The position numbers were made by a program, and so were the translations under genes. Under the pieces are notes generated by a model, which was given only the letters and a program-made list of their open reading frames with translations, had not been told where the DNA came from and did no database searches. Of a stretch of DNA of 64,000 nucleotides, positions 24,629 through 34,868 are shown piece by piece. Source of the stretch: Eubacteriales bacterium (lineage in GTDB: Bacteria; Bacillota; Clostridia; Lachnospirales; Lachnospiraceae); assembly GCA_030536555.1 (NCBI GenBank), contig JAUNPU010000004.1, positions 62,001 through 126,000 on the forward strand, read 5' to 3'. Positions within the stretch are counted from its first letter, which is position 1, and every line of letters begins with the position of its first letter.

Positions 24629-24913
24629 GTACCCCCCCCCATACATATACACACCTGCGCAGCAAATTTATGCAAAGAAAAATCCCTGCGTTGTGATGGG
24701 ACGCAGGGTGGATTTTTCTTTAGGATTTCGGATTTCAAAAAGGATAAAGGATTTATTTCTCTTGCATTTATTATGGTTTTAGTATAGCACATGCCCCCGG
24801 AAAATGTATGTATAATGTTTAAATAGATTATGAAGAAATTCTTAATATGAAGCAATCCATTTTTTCGTCTGAATATCCTGTTAGTAAAGAACAGAAAGTC
24901 ATGGAAATCTGCT
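24629..24913. other. Non-coding interval between element B and the subtilase gene
   Basis: No gene is supported. It holds a run of nine or more Cs (24632-24641), a two-way terminator-like hairpin at 24674-24722 (AAAGAAAAATCC with GGATTTTTCTTT around a CTGCGT/ACGCAG core), and A/T-rich sequence in front of the subtilase gene without a clear promoter match. Confidence 0.5.
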
Positions 24914-25801
24914 GTGAAACAGGCCAGAATCGGGATTCATGGGGCGGAGATCTCCGGCTGCACCGGCAAGGGGGTCGGCGTGGCGGTGCTGGATACGGGC
25001 TGCTTCCCCCATGAAGACCTTGTTCCTCATATTGCCGCCTTCAGCGACATGGTACAAAAGCAGACCCGACCCTATGACGACAACGGGCACGGCACCCACG
25101 TCTGCGGCATCATCGGCGGAACCGGAGCTGCCTCAGGGCGGCTCTATCAGGGCATCGCGCCGGACTGTCATCTGATTCCGGTCAAGGTCCTGGACCGCCG
25201 CGGAAATGGCTACGCCTCGGACGTTCTCGCCGGGCTGCGCTGGATCCGCCAGTACCGGGAGACCTACGGAATCCGGATTGTCAACATCTCCGTAGGCTCC
25301 TTCTCCCGCAGAAACATGGGGGAGAATTCCGCCCTGGTCCGCGGTGTCAACGAAGCCTGGGATGACGGGCTGATCGTGGTGGTGGCTGCCGGCAACATGG
25401 GCCCCCGCCGCGGCACCATCACCACCCCCGGCATCAGCCGCAAGGTCATCACCGTAGGCTGCTCCGACGACCACCGGGAAGTCAATGTCATGGGAAGCCG
25501 GATGATCGACTACTCCGGGCGGGGACCCACCGGCTCCTGCATCTGCAAGCCGGACTTAGTTGCCCCCGGCGCCTCCATCACCAGCTGCTCCAACCAGCCG
25601 GGCAGGTACACCAGTAAGAGCGGCACCAGCATGGCGACCCCGCTGGTCTCCGGCGCGCTGGCGCTGCTTTTAGAAAAGCACCCGAAGCTAACGAACCGGG
25701 ATGTAAAACTGCTCCTTCGGGAGCGCTGCACGGACATCGGGCTGCCAAAGAATCAGCAGGGGTGGGGGATTCTGGATGTAGCAAAGCTGCTGGACGGGTA
25801 G
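24914..25801 (+). CDS. S8 family subtilisin-like serine peptidase (AprX-like)
   Basis: 295 residues with a complete catalytic triad: Asp27 in VLDTG, His59 in NGHGTHVCG and Ser239 in SGTSMATP; the oxyanion Asn is in VVVAAGNMG. No signal peptide or propeptide is visible, as in the cytoplasmic AprX-like subtilases. The start is a GTG at 24914; the N terminus before the DTG motif has the usual length for the family, but the ribosome-binding site is weak. An ATG at 24902 lies in another frame. It is convergent with the ser operon. Confidence 0.85.
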   Translation: MKQARIGIHGAEISGCTGKGVGVAVLDTGCFPHEDLVPHIAAFSDMVQKQTRPYDDNGHGTHVCGIIGGTGAASGRLYQGIAPDCHLIPVKVLDRRGNGYASDVLAGLRWIRQYRETYGIRIVNISVGSFSRRNMGENSALVRGVNEAWDDGLIVVVAAGNMGPRRGTITTPGISRKVITVGCSDDHREVNVMGSRMIDYSGRGPTGSCICKPDLVAPGASITSCSNQPGRYTSKSGTSMATPLVSGALALLLEKHPKLTNRDVKLLLRERCTDIGLPKNQQGWGILDVAKLLDG

Positions 25802-25811
25802 CTGAATTGGA

Positions 25812-27296
25812 TTAAGACAGCTTATGGATGAACAGCCCGCTCCGCAGCTTCGGCTCGAACCAGGTGGACTTTGGCGGCATCAGAAGCCCGGCATCCGCCA
25901 CGTCAAACAGCTCCTGGATGGATGTGGGGTACATGGCAAATGCCACCGCCAGATGCGGCGCTTCCGATGCGCCGGATTCACCGGTTTGCCCAGTCTCATT
26001 CCCAGCGCCGGACCGGGCAGCAGCACTGTACTGCTCTACCAGCCGCTCCAGCTCTCCCAGCCCGCGGATACCGCCTACGAAGCGAATCCGGCTGTCGGTA
26101 CGCGGGTCCTGGATACCCAGCACCGGTCCCAGCAGCGTATCCTGAAGCAGCGACACATCAAGCCCCTTCACCGGGTCATTGGAGAGATATTCCGGGCGCA
26201 CGGTCAGTTCATACCAGCAGCCGTCCAGATACATTCCCATATGATGGCGGCACGACGGACCGGAGGCCGCTGTCTGCGACTGCCCGGTTCCCGCCGCCTG
26301 TCCAGTCTCCTGCGCACGCTCAGATCCCGGTACCTGCCCGGTCTTCCGCGCCTGCCCGGGCGCACGGTCGCCCGCACCTCCCTTACCGCACTTCACTATC
26401 TCAAACCGCTCTCCGACCACCTTCAGAAATTCTTCCTTGGAAAGCCCGTTCAGATCCTTCACCACCCGGTTATAGGGCATGATCATCAGCTCGTCATCGG
26501 GGAACAGCACGGACAGGAAATAGTTGAAGGGTTCTTCTCCCGTATAGTCCGGGTGCTCTTTTCTGCGCTTTAGTCCCACCTTCACCGCAGACGCCGCCCG
26601 GTGGTGACCGTCAGCGATGTAAAGCCGCGGGGTCTTGGCAAAGCAGGCAGACAGGCGGGCGATGGCATTTCCCCTCACCGGAAGCTCTCCAGCCCGGGTC
26701 GACTCAGCAGGAGCCTCACCGCAGACAGTCTCCTCCCCCACGCGCCACACCCGGTGTCCCACGCCGTCCTCTGCCACAAAATCATAGAGGGGTTCTGTCT
26801 TCTTCACCGCCTCCACGATCTGTAGAATCTCCTCATTGGCACGGTATGCCAGGAAAATCGGACCTGTATGCGCATCGGTCACATCCACGTGGCAGATCCG
26901 GTCCAGTTCCTTGTCGGCACGGGTGTTCTCATGCTTGGCGATGACGCCGTCCAGGTAGTCGTCCACCGACGCACACGCCACGATTCCCGTCTGGGCTCTG
27001 CCGTTCATGGTCAGCTCGTAGATATAGTAGCACTCGCTCTCATCCTGCACCAGAATGCCCTGATCCTGCCAGGATGAGAGCAGCTCCTTCGCCTTCTGGT
27101 ACACCCGCGGATCGCTGATCTCCACCTCATCCGCGAACCAGGTCTCCGCCCGGTCGATGGCAAGGAAGGACTGAGGATTCTTCTCTACCTCCAGTTTTGC
27201 TTCTTTTCGGTCATAAACGTCATAAGGAAGTGCCGCCACCTTTGACGCCACTTCCTTATTGGGACGAATACACCGAAATGGTCTGATATTCGCCAT
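25812..27296 (-). CDS. DUF1015 family protein of the serine operon
   Basis: 494 residues beginning MANIRPFRCIRPN, with KVAALPYDVYDRKEA, VDVTDAHTGPIF and YIADGHHRAAS characteristic of the DUF1015 family. The family's biochemical role is not established to my knowledge, but its regular position after serC-serA suggests serine metabolism, perhaps the missing phosphoserine phosphatase step, as no serB is in the operon. Two Gly/Gln/Thr-rich low-complexity insertions (about residues 300-350 and 425-445, with GTGQ and ETGQ repeats) interrupt the fold and make the protein longer than usual. It starts 14 bp after serA. Confidence 0.85.
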   Translation of the reverse strand: MANIRPFRCIRPNKEVASKVAALPYDVYDRKEAKLEVEKNPQSFLAIDRAETWFADEVEISDPRVYQKAKELLSSWQDQGILVQDESECYYIYELTMNGRAQTGIVACASVDDYLDGVIAKHENTRADKELDRICHVDVTDAHTGPIFLAYRANEEILQIVEAVKKTEPLYDFVAEDGVGHRVWRVGEETVCGEAPAESTRAGELPVRGNAIARLSACFAKTPRLYIADGHHRAASAVKVGLKRRKEHPDYTGEEPFNYFLSVLFPDDELMIMPYNRVVKDLNGLSKEEFLKVVGERFEIVKCGKGGAGDRAPGQARKTGQVPGSERAQETGQAAGTGQSQTAASGPSCRHHMGMYLDGCWYELTVRPEYLSNDPVKGLDVSLLQDTLLGPVLGIQDPRTDSRIRFVGGIRGLGELERLVEQYSAAARSGAGNETGQTGESGASEAPHLAVAFAMYPTSIQELFDVADAGLLMPPKSTWFEPKLRSGLFIHKLS

Positions 27297-27310
27297 ATAT
27301 TCTTTCTCCT

Positions 27311-28471
27311 TTAGATCACTCTCACACGCAGTATGCCCTCAATGGCATTCAGCTTTGCAATGGACGCTCCGTTCGGGCAGCGGTCCATATCCATCAGGGT
27401 GTATGCATACTTGTCACGGCTCTTGTTGGTCATGTCGGAAATGTTGATTCCGTCAGCTGCCAGAATACCGGTGATCTGACCGATCATGTTCGGAACATTC
27501 TTATGTAATACCGCTACACGGCAGACTGTCTTGCAGACGCCCATGTCGCATGCCGGATAGTTCACGGAATTTTTGATGTTGCCGTTCTCCAGATAATCCA
27601 TCATCTCTTTCACAGCCATCACTGCACAGTTGTCCTCAGCCTCTGCTGTGGAAGCGCCCAGATGAGGAATCACAATGGTGTGGTCCATGTTGGCGGATTT
27701 CGGATTCGGGAAGTCGGTCACATAGGTCTTCACTCTGCCGGATGCCAGCGCTGCTGCCATATCGTCGTCATTTACCAGGGTGTCACGGGCAAAGTTCATC
27801 ACAACCACGCCGTCTTTCATCTTGTCAAATGCAGCCTTGTTGATCATGCCCTTGGTGCTGTCCAGAGCCGGTACATGCACGGTAATGTAATCACACTCCT
27901 CAAATACGGTGTCCAGACTGGTCACATGCTTTACAGCGCGGGACAGCATCCATGCCGCATTGACGGAAATGAACGGATCGTAGCCGTACACATCCATGCC
28001 AAGGCTGACTGCTGCGTTGGCAACCTCAGCGCCGATAGCGCCCAGACCGATCACGCCCAGCTTCTTGCCCTTTACCTCGTTGCCTGCAAATGCTTTCTTG
28101 CTCTTCTCTGCGGCTTTTGCGATATTCTCATCGCTCTTGTTCTCCTTGCACCATGCAATGCCGCCGATTACGTCGCGGGATGCCAGCATAAGACCGGCTA
28201 CCACCAGCTCCTTCACCGCGTTGGCATTGGCACCCGGAGTATTGAATACCACGATGCCCTTCTCAGCGCAGGCATCCAGCGGAATGTTGTTGACGCCGGC
28301 GCCGGCACGTGCGATTGCCTTTAAGGACTCCGGAAATTCCATCTCGTGCAGAGAAGCACTCCGCACCAGGATACCGTCTGCGGTATTTACATCATCGGTC
28401 AGCGCATAGTCTGCTGTCAGTAAATTGGTGCCATATTTGGAAATGGCATTTAAGCAATGGATATTTTTCAT
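27311..28471 (-). CDS. serA: D-3-phosphoglycerate dehydrogenase
   Basis: 386 residues. The NAD-binding Rossmann core shows GVIGLGAIGAEVA near residue 140, and VHVPALDSTKG and PHLGASTAEAEDN are typical. A C-terminal ACT domain (from about 320, GQITGILAADGINISDM) is the usual site of serine feedback. It catalyses the first step of serine synthesis. Its ATG overlaps the serC stop by 4 bp (ATGA), so the two are coupled. Confidence 0.95.
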   Translation of the reverse strand: MKNIHCLNAISKYGTNLLTADYALTDDVNTADGILVRSASLHEMEFPESLKAIARAGAGVNNIPLDACAEKGIVVFNTPGANANAVKELVVAGLMLASRDVIGGIAWCKENKSDENIAKAAEKSKKAFAGNEVKGKKLGVIGLGAIGAEVANAAVSLGMDVYGYDPFISVNAAWMLSRAVKHVTSLDTVFEECDYITVHVPALDSTKGMINKAAFDKMKDGVVVMNFARDTLVNDDDMAAALASGRVKTYVTDFPNPKSANMDHTIVIPHLGASTAEAEDNCAVMAVKEMMDYLENGNIKNSVNYPACDMGVCKTVCRVAVLHKNVPNMIGQITGILAADGINISDMTNKSRDKYAYTLMDMDRCPNGASIAKLNAIEGILRVRVI

Positions 28472-29553
28472 GCCTGATGCGCCTCCTCGAACTTTTTCAT
28501 GAACTCAACCAGCTTTTCAACGCCTTCCATCGGCATTGCATTGTAGATGCTGGCACGCATACCGCCTACGGTTCTGTGACCCTTCAGGTTCACAAAGCCT
28601 GCTGCAGTTGCTTCCTTGATGAACTCTGCATCCAGATCCGGATCGCCGGTCACGAACGGTACGTTCATCAGAGAACGGTCTTCCTTCACAACGGTGCCCT
28701 TGAAGAGCTTGCTCTCATCCAGGAAATCGTAAAGGATTTTCGCCTTCTTCTCATTGTACTCCTTCATAGCTTCCAGACCGCCGCGCTTCTTCAGCCACTT
28801 GAAGACCTTACCGCAGATGTAGATGCCGTATGCAGGCGGAGTATTGTACAGGGACTTCGCATCTGCGTGAATCTTGTACTGGCACATGGTCGGGGTACCC
28901 GGAAGTACGTCCTCGGTAATCAGGTCCTCGCGGATGATCACGATCACCACGCCAGCCGGTCCGATATTCTTCTGAACGCCGCCGTAAATGATGCCGTATT
29001 TGGTCACATCCACCGGCTCGGATAAGAAGCAGGAGGACACGTCTGCCACCAGAGTCTTGCCCTTGGTATTCGGCAGCTGTTTGAACTTGGTACCGTAAAT
29101 CGTATTATTTTCACAAATATATACATAGTCCGCATCATCGTCGATCGGCAGATCGGAACAATCCGGAATGTAGCTGAAGGTCTTGTCATCACTGGATGCC
29201 ACAGCTACTGCCTTTCCGTATTTCTGTGCCTCCTTGAATGCCTTCTTCGCCCACTGACCGGTAATAATATAATCTGCCACACCATTTTTCATCAGGTTCT
29301 GCGGAATCATGGAGAACTGTAAATGGGCGCCGCCCTGCAGGAACAGAACTTTGTAGTTATCCGGAATGTTCATCAGGTCACGAAGATCCTGCTCTGCTTC
29401 CTGGATAATCGTCTCATACGCTTTAGATCGATGGCTCATCTCCATCACTGACATGCCAGTGCCTCTGTAATCCAGCATCTCATCTGCTGCTTCTTTCAGA
29501 ACTTCTTCCGGTAATACGGCCGGTCCTGCCGAAAAGTTAAAGACTCTTCCCAT
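28468..29553 (-). CDS. serC: Phosphoserine aminotransferase
   Basis: 361 residues beginning MGRVFNFSAGPAVLPEEVL, the family signature. The PLP lysine lies in YGGVQKNIGPAG near residue 196, and the phosphate-binding SHRSK is near residue 42. It converts 3-phosphohydroxypyruvate and glutamate to phosphoserine. It follows ilvB by 54 bp with its own GGAGG site and is coupled to serA. Confidence 0.96.
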   Translation of the reverse strand: MGRVFNFSAGPAVLPEEVLKEAADEMLDYRGTGMSVMEMSHRSKAYETIIQEAEQDLRDLMNIPDNYKVLFLQGGAHLQFSMIPQNLMKNGVADYIITGQWAKKAFKEAQKYGKAVAVASSDDKTFSYIPDCSDLPIDDDADYVYICENNTIYGTKFKQLPNTKGKTLVADVSSCFLSEPVDVTKYGIIYGGVQKNIGPAGVVIVIIREDLITEDVLPGTPTMCQYKIHADAKSLYNTPPAYGIYICGKVFKWLKKRGGLEAMKEYNEKKAKILYDFLDESKLFKGTVVKEDRSLMNVPFVTGDPDLDAEFIKEATAAGFVNLKGHRTVGGMRASIYNAMPMEGVEKLVEFMKKFEEAHQA

Positions 29554-29607
29554 TGTTGCTTCCTCCTTCTTACTATGTTACATAGCATATTTTTATTTAT
29601 CTAAAGA

Positions 29608-31353
29608 TCAGTTGATCTTCAAATCTGTATCATCGAATACATCCTGGATTGGAGCGCCCGGGGATACCATCGGGTATACCTTGTCGTCGCAGTTGATCTG
29701 ACAGTCAATGACTACCGGCTTGCCCAGTGCCATGGCCTTCTCCAGAACCGGACGCAGTTCCTCCTTGGTCTCCACGCGGAACGCGGTAGCTCCCATGGCC
29801 TCTGCCAGCTTCACAAAGTCCACGCTGTCATTTAACACCGTATGAGAGTAGCGCTTGCCGTAGAACAGGTTCTGCCACTGGCGAACCATGCCCAGCACGT
29901 GGTTGTTGACCACCACCTGAATGATCGGAATGTTGTACCTGGTCGCTGTTGCGATCTCGTTCATATTCATGCGGAAGCAGCCGTCACCTGCGATGTTGAA
30001 TACCGGGGTGTCCGGGTGTCCCTCGTCGCCACATCCCATCTTGGCGCCGATGGAAGCGCCCAGGCCGTAGCCCATGGTACCCAGACCACCGGAGGTTAAG
30101 AAGGTTCTCGGCTTCTTATACTTGTAATACTGAGCTGCCCACATCTGATGCTGTCCCACCTCGGTGCAGATCACAGCGTCGCCGCCGGTCAGATCGTTGA
30201 TGGTCTCCATGATAAACGGACCGGTCAGGGCATTCTTGTCATAGCGCAGCGGATACATATCCTTCAGGCGCTCCACATGGGCTACCCACTCATCGTGATT
30301 CATGGGATCCAGACGGGCATTCAGTCTGCGAAGCACCATCTTCAGATCTCCCACCACGCTGGCGTCTGTTTTGATATTCTTGTTGATCTCCGCGGAATCC
30401 ACGTCAATCTGTAAAATTTTGGCATTCTTTGCGAACTTGGATGCATTGCCGGTCACACGGTCGCTGAAGCGGGCTCCTGCCACGATCAGCAGATCGCACT
30501 CGGTAATGCCGAAGTTGGACGGCTTGGTTCCGTGCATGCCCACCATACCGGTATACAGCTCGTCTGTGCCGTCAAATGCGCCCTTACCCATCAGGGAGTC
30601 TGCCACCGGTGCCTGAATCCGGTGGGCCAGGGTGCGAAGCTCCTCGGATGCATCTGCCAGCACCGCGCCGCCGCCCACGAAAATAAACGGCTTCTGGGAC
30701 TTGCGGATCAGCTCCAGCGCAGTCTCAATGTCCTCGTCGCGGATGGTGTCGGTCTGACGCTTGATCTTCTCTGGCTCCATCGGGGTAAATTCACACTCGG
30801 CAGCTGTCACATCCTTGGTAATATCGATGAGCACCGGACCCGGTCTGCCGCTCTGTGCGATCACAAAGGCTCTGCGGATGGTCCGTGCCAGCTTGTTGAT
30901 GTCTTTTACGATAAAGTTATACTTGGTAATCGGCATGGTTACACCGGTAATATCAATCTCCTGGAAGCTGTCCCGTCCCAGCAGGTTGACACCTACGTTA
31001 CAGGTGATCGCCACCACCGGAATGGAATCCATCATGGCGGTCGCAATGCCCGTTACCAGGTTGGTAGCGCCCGGACCGGAGGTTGCCAGACACACGCCCA
31101 CCTTGCCGGTGGCTCTGGCGTAACCGTCTGCCGCATGGGACGCCCCCTGCTCATGAGAAGTCAGGATATGGGTAATCTCGTCCTGATGCTTGTAAAGAGC
31201 ATCGTATATATTCAAAATGGCGCCGCCCGGGTAACCGAACACGGTTTTTACACCCTGTTCCTTCAGGCACTCGATCACGATCTCGGAACCGTTCAGCACT
31301 CTTGTCTCTGCAGTTTTCTCATTCTGCACTACTGGCGTATTCATCTCTGCCAT
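29608..31353 (-). CDS. ilvB: Acetolactate synthase, large subunit
   Basis: 581 residues with the three domains of thiamine-diphosphate enzymes: GSEIVIECLKEQGVKTVFGYPGG at the N terminus, the catalytic Glu in LTSHEQGASH, and the ThDP motif GDGCFRMNMNEIATA near residue 455. It makes acetolactate or acetohydroxybutyrate for valine, leucine and isoleucine. No small regulatory subunit (ilvN/ilvH) is adjacent, which is unusual but seen where that gene lies elsewhere. It sits between ilvD and serC. Confidence 0.95.
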   Translation of the reverse strand: MAEMNTPVVQNEKTAETRVLNGSEIVIECLKEQGVKTVFGYPGGAILNIYDALYKHQDEITHILTSHEQGASHAADGYARATGKVGVCLATSGPGATNLVTGIATAMMDSIPVVAITCNVGVNLLGRDSFQEIDITGVTMPITKYNFIVKDINKLARTIRRAFVIAQSGRPGPVLIDITKDVTAAECEFTPMEPEKIKRQTDTIRDEDIETALELIRKSQKPFIFVGGGAVLADASEELRTLAHRIQAPVADSLMGKGAFDGTDELYTGMVGMHGTKPSNFGITECDLLIVAGARFSDRVTGNASKFAKNAKILQIDVDSAEINKNIKTDASVVGDLKMVLRRLNARLDPMNHDEWVAHVERLKDMYPLRYDKNALTGPFIMETINDLTGGDAVICTEVGQHQMWAAQYYKYKKPRTFLTSGGLGTMGYGLGASIGAKMGCGDEGHPDTPVFNIAGDGCFRMNMNEIATATRYNIPIIQVVVNNHVLGMVRQWQNLFYGKRYSHTVLNDSVDFVKLAEAMGATAFRVETKEELRPVLEKAMALGKPVVIDCQINCDDKVYPMVSPGAPIQDVFDDTDLKIN

Positions 31354-31398
31354 GTTTCTAACTCCTTCTCTGTGTCTTATTGATGTGGTCTGTCACTG

Positions 31399-33060
31399 TC
31401 AGTTGCCTGCCAGCACCGCGCCCTTGTCTGCGCTGGTCACCAGCTGTGCGTAGCGCTTCAGATAACCGGTCACCTCTTTGGTCTTCGGAGTCCAGTTCTC
31501 ACGGCGTCTTGCCAGCTCCTCGTCAGACACCTTCATATTGATGGAATGGTTGTCGATATCGATGGAAATGATATCGCCCTCTTCTACCAGACCGATCGGA
31601 CCGCCTGCTGCTGCCTCCGGACATACATGTCCGATGGAAGCGCCGCGGGATGCACCGCTGAATCGTCCGTCGGTAATCAGTGCCACAGATGCGCCCAGTC
31701 CCATGCCTGCGATTGCGGAGGTCGGGTTCAGCATCTCTCTCATGCCCGGACCGCCCTTCGGTCCCTCGTAGCGGATGACAACCACATCCCCTGCCACGAT
31801 CTTGCCGCCCTTGATGGCTGCAATGGCATCTTCTTCACAGTCGAAGACTCTCGCAGGTCCCTCATGCTGTAACATCTCCGGAACCACTGCGGAGCGCTTC
31901 ACCACGCAGGAATCCGGTGCCAGGTTGCCTCGCAGGATTGCGATGCCGCCGGTGGCAGAATACGGATTCTCCACGGTGCGGATAACCTCCGGATTCTTGT
32001 TGACACAGCCCTTGATGTTCTCGCCGACGGTCTTGCCGCTTACGGTCATGCAGTCCAGATTCAGAAGTCCCAGCTTGCTGATCTCGTTCATGACTGCGTA
32101 AATGCCGCCTGCCTCATTCAGATCTTCCATATAAGTGGGACCCGCCGGTGCTAAGTGGCACAGGTTCGGGGTCTTTGCGCTGATCTCATTGGCAATATCT
32201 ACATTTAACTCCACGCCTGCCTCATGAGCGATGGCCGGCAGATGCAGCATGCTGTTGGTGCTGCAGCCAAGCGCCATATCCATGGTCAGAGCGTTGCGGA
32301 ACGCTGCCTCGGTCATAATGTCCTTAGGGCAGATATTCTTCTTAAGCATATCCATCACTGCCATGCCCGCATGCTTTGCCAGCACGATTCTCTCGGAGTA
32401 GACAGCCGGAATGGTACCGTTGCCCTTAAGACCCATACCAAGAACCTCGGTCAGGCAGTTCATGCTGTTGGCGGTATACATACCGGAGCAGGAACCGCAG
32501 GTCGGGCAGACCTTACACTCGAACTCCTTCACATCCTCCTCGGTCATGGTGCCTGCCGCGTAGGAGCCAACTGCCTCAAACATGCTGGAAAGGCTTCTCT
32601 TCTGTCCCTTCACATGTCCTGCCAGCATCGGACCGCCGCTGACAAATACGGTCGGAATATTCAGTCTGGCTGCTGCCATCAGAAGTCCCGGCACGTTCTT
32701 GTCACAGTTGGGAACCATAACCAGTCCGTCAAACTGATGAGCCAGCGCCATACACTCGGTAGAGTCCGCGATCAAGTCTCTGGTCACCAGGGAATACTTC
32801 ATGCCTACATGTCCCATGGCAATGCCGTCACAGACTGCAATAGCCGGGAACACGATCGGGGTGCCGCCTGCCATGGCAACGCCCTGCTTTACTGCGTCTA
32901 CGATCTTGTCCAGGTGCATATGACCCGGTACGATCTCATTGTAGGAGCTTACGATACCGATCAGCGGGCGCTCCATCTCTTCATCTGTCAGTCCCAGTGC
33001 CCGGAACAGGGAGCGGGCCGGTGCCTGCTGCATGCCTGCTTTTGCATTATCACTTCTCAT
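31399..33060 (-). CDS. ilvD: Dihydroxy-acid dehydratase
   Basis: 553 residues of the IlvD/Edd family with the iron-sulfur cysteines in [10 protein letters not shown] and [17 protein letters not shown], and C-terminal [15 protein letters not shown]. It dehydrates dihydroxy-isovalerate and -methylvalerate in branched-chain synthesis. The start follows GGAGGAGACAGAGT. It is the second gene of the leuB-led operon. Confidence 0.96.
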   Translation of the reverse strand: MRSDNAKAGMQQAPARSLFRALGLTDEEMERPLIGIVSSYNEIVPGHMHLDKIVDAVKQGVAMAGGTPIVFPAIAVCDGIAMGHVGMKYSLVTRDLIADSTECMALAHQFDGLVMVPNCDKNVPGLLMAAARLNIPTVFVSGGPMLAGHVKGQKRSLSSMFEAVGSYAAGTMTEEDVKEFECKVCPTCGSCSGMYTANSMNCLTEVLGMGLKGNGTIPAVYSERIVLAKHAGMAVMDMLKKNICPKDIMTEAAFRNALTMDMALGCSTNSMLHLPAIAHEAGVELNVDIANEISAKTPNLCHLAPAGPTYMEDLNEAGGIYAVMNEISKLGLLNLDCMTVSGKTVGENIKGCVNKNPEVIRTVENPYSATGGIAILRGNLAPDSCVVKRSAVVPEMLQHEGPARVFDCEEDAIAAIKGGKIVAGDVVVIRYEGPKGGPGMREMLNPTSAIAGMGLGASVALITDGRFSGASRGASIGHVCPEAAAGGPIGLVEEGDIISIDIDNHSINMKVSDEELARRRENWTPKTKEVTGYLKRYAQLVTSADKGAVLAGN

Positions 33061-33140
33061 ACTCTGTCTCCTCCTCTATTGTTCTGACTATTTTCCTGCC
33101 GCTCTGCATGCTTGCCTGCAGCTGCGGTCTCATGTCTGTC

Positions 33141-34226
33141 TTACTGAATATGCTTCACAATCAGATCACCCATCTCGGTAGTGCCCACCTTCGTGCATCC
33201 TTCTGCCATAATATCCACGGTGCGGTAGCCTTCAGTCAGAACACTCTGCACGGCTGCCTCGATGGCGTCCGCCTCTTTGTCTAAATCGAAGGAATAGCGA
33301 AGCATCATGGCTGCGGACAGGATGGTTGCAATCGGGTTCGCAATGCCCTTGCCTGCAATATCCGGTGCGGAACCGTGGCTCGGCTCGTACATGCCGAACT
33401 TTGTCTCATTTAAGCTTGCGGAAGACAGCATTCCGATGGAACCGGTGATCATGCTTGCCTCGTCAGAAAGAATATCACCGAACATGTTCTCCGTCAGCAC
33501 CACATCGAACTGTCCCGGGTTCATCACCAGCTGCATCGCACAGTTGTCAACCAGCATGTGCTCCAGCTTCACCTCCGGGTAGTCCTTCGCAACCTCTTCC
33601 ACGACCTTTCTCCACAGTCTGGAGGAGTCCAGCACATTCGCCTTGTCCACGCTGATCACGTGCTTCTTTCTCTTCATGGCGATGTCAAATGCCTTCACCG
33701 CAATTCTGCGGATCTCGTTCTCATTGTATGTAAGGGTGTCGGTGGCCTGCATCACACCGTCCACCTCTTCCGTGTGCCGCTCGCCAAAGTACAGTCCGCC
33801 GGTCAGCTCTCTCATGATGACCATATCAAATCCGTCGCCGATGATCTCCTTCTTCAGCGGACACGCATCTGCCAGCTCCTTATAAAGGTAAGCCGGGCGG
33901 ATGTTTGCAAATAAATTAAGACCCTTGCGGATTGCCAGCAGCCCCGCCTCAGGTCTCAGATTCGGTGCCACGTCGTACCATCTTGAATTGCCCACATTAC
34001 CACCAACTGCGCCAAGCAGAACTGCGTCACTGTTCTTCGCCGTCTCCAGCGCCTCATCCGTCAGCGGAACCCCATATGCATCGATGGAGCAGCCCCCCAT
34101 CAGAATCTCTTTGTAATCAAAGGTATGTCCATATACTTTTCCAACCTGGTCCAGAACCTTGCATGCTTCCCGCACGATCTCCGGACCAATTCCGTCGCCC
34201 GGAATGGTAACAATCTTACAATCCAT
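33141..34226 (-). CDS. leuB: 3-isopropylmalate dehydrogenase
   Basis: 361 residues beginning [17 protein letters not shown]; the metal and substrate sites are visible in [39 protein letters not shown] and [14 protein letters not shown]. It oxidises 3-isopropylmalate in leucine synthesis. It is the first gene of a six-gene amino-acid operon (leuB-ilvD-ilvB-serC-serA-DUF1015) and has a good promoter 67 bp upstream. The leuA, leuC and leuD genes are not in the window. Confidence 0.96.
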   Translation of the reverse strand: MDCKIVTIPGDGIGPEIVREACKVLDQVGKVYGHTFDYKEILMGGCSIDAYGVPLTDEALETAKNSDAVLLGAVGGNVGNSRWYDVAPNLRPEAGLLAIRKGLNLFANIRPAYLYKELADACPLKKEIIGDGFDMVIMRELTGGLYFGERHTEEVDGVMQATDTLTYNENEIRRIAVKAFDIAMKRKKHVISVDKANVLDSSRLWRKVVEEVAKDYPEVKLEHMLVDNCAMQLVMNPGQFDVVLTENMFGDILSDEASMITGSIGMLSSASLNETKFGMYEPSHGSAPDIAGKGIANPIATILSAAMMLRYSFDLDKEADAIEAAVQSVLTEGYRTVDIMAEGCTKVGTTEMGDLIVKHIQ

Positions 34227-34293
34227 CGTCAGCTCTCCTTATGTCAACCCACTGTTTAGCACGTTACCACACAGCAGAAGTGTATTTCATACC

Positions 34294-34322
34294 ATCTTAG
34301 CGCATTTGACATTTTTTTTCAA
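34294..34322 (-). promoter_or_regulatory. Promoter of the leuB-ilvD-ilvB-ser operon
   Basis: On the minus strand TTGAAA (34317-34322), 17-bp spacer, TAAGAT (34294-34299). The leader is only ~60 nt, too short for a T-box. A 6-bp inverted repeat ATAACC-AGC-GGTTAT lies farther upstream at 34375-34389. Confidence 0.6.
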
Positions 34323-34450
34323 CCGGCACAGGGAAATTTATTTAGAAAAACTATACGAGAATGGAATCCAATCTATAACCAGCGGTTATTTTGCATAGTT
34401 TGTGGAAAATTTTGTTTTTTTCGAGCATTTTAAACAAATTGTTTTTTTGT

Positions 34451-34543
34451 GGGGGAGGGAAGGGGATTATGGAGTGTGGGGAGATGGAGATCTGGAGACG
34501 AGGGGGGGATATGAAGGTGTGGGGATGTTTTGGAGGCGAGGGG
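34451..34543 (+). other. Purine-rich tract with G runs
   Basis: About 90 bases that are almost all G and A on the plus strand, with repeated G3-G7 runs (GGGGGAGGGAAGGGG at its start). Such sequence can form G-quadruplexes. No gene is seen. Confidence 0.5.
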
Positions 34544-34589
34544 ATTCTCTTTGCGGGAGCGTCAAGTGTTGGGCTGCGTCCGCCATCCC

Positions 34590-34705
34590 TGACAGGGTTC
34601 TCAGGCAATGCCGGGGGATGTCTTCCCGACGGCGAAGAACTCAAGAACAGCTGCTTTCCTTTCCGTCGGGTGCTGGCAGCTTAGCATTGCCTGAGAACCC
34701 TGTCA
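34590..34705. repeat. Structured element with 22-bp perfect inverted repeat
   Basis: Outer arms 34590-34611 and 34684-34705 are perfect 22-bp inverted repeats (core GGGTTCTCAGGCAATGC). They enclose a second perfect 8-bp stem, CCCGACGG (34625-34632) with CCGTCGGG (34663-34670). The word AAGAACAGCTG occurs inside it and again at 34754-34764. Not homologous to elements A and B, but similar in design. Confidence 0.7.
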
Positions 34706-34868
34706 AGGACAAGCCCTGCGGGTGGCTGGTTTTCCCCCTCTGGCTCGGGAGCCTAAGAACAGCTGGTCGGGGGGGCAATGTTTTGTGTACGGGTTGCAGG
34801 GTACCTTTTAATGGATACATGCTAGTGCATTCTACGCGGGGGGAAATTTGAGAATTCATGGCGGGAAT

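Noticed and set aside
24344..24787. 147-codon ORF over element B
   Set aside because: It is made of the paired stems of a non-coding structured element, has no ribosome-binding site and resembles no protein family.
24902..24964. Alternative start frame for the subtilase (ATG at 24902)
   Set aside because: It is out of frame with the catalytic domain; the GTG at 24914 gives the normal N-terminal length.
34227..34299. T-box leader in front of leuB
   Set aside because: The predicted leader is only about 60-70 nt and has no T-box sequence or specifier arm.
34391..34851. Overlapping ORFs in the G-rich and inverted-repeat region
   Set aside because: They arise from low-complexity G-rich sequence and stem arms, with no start signals or family pattern.
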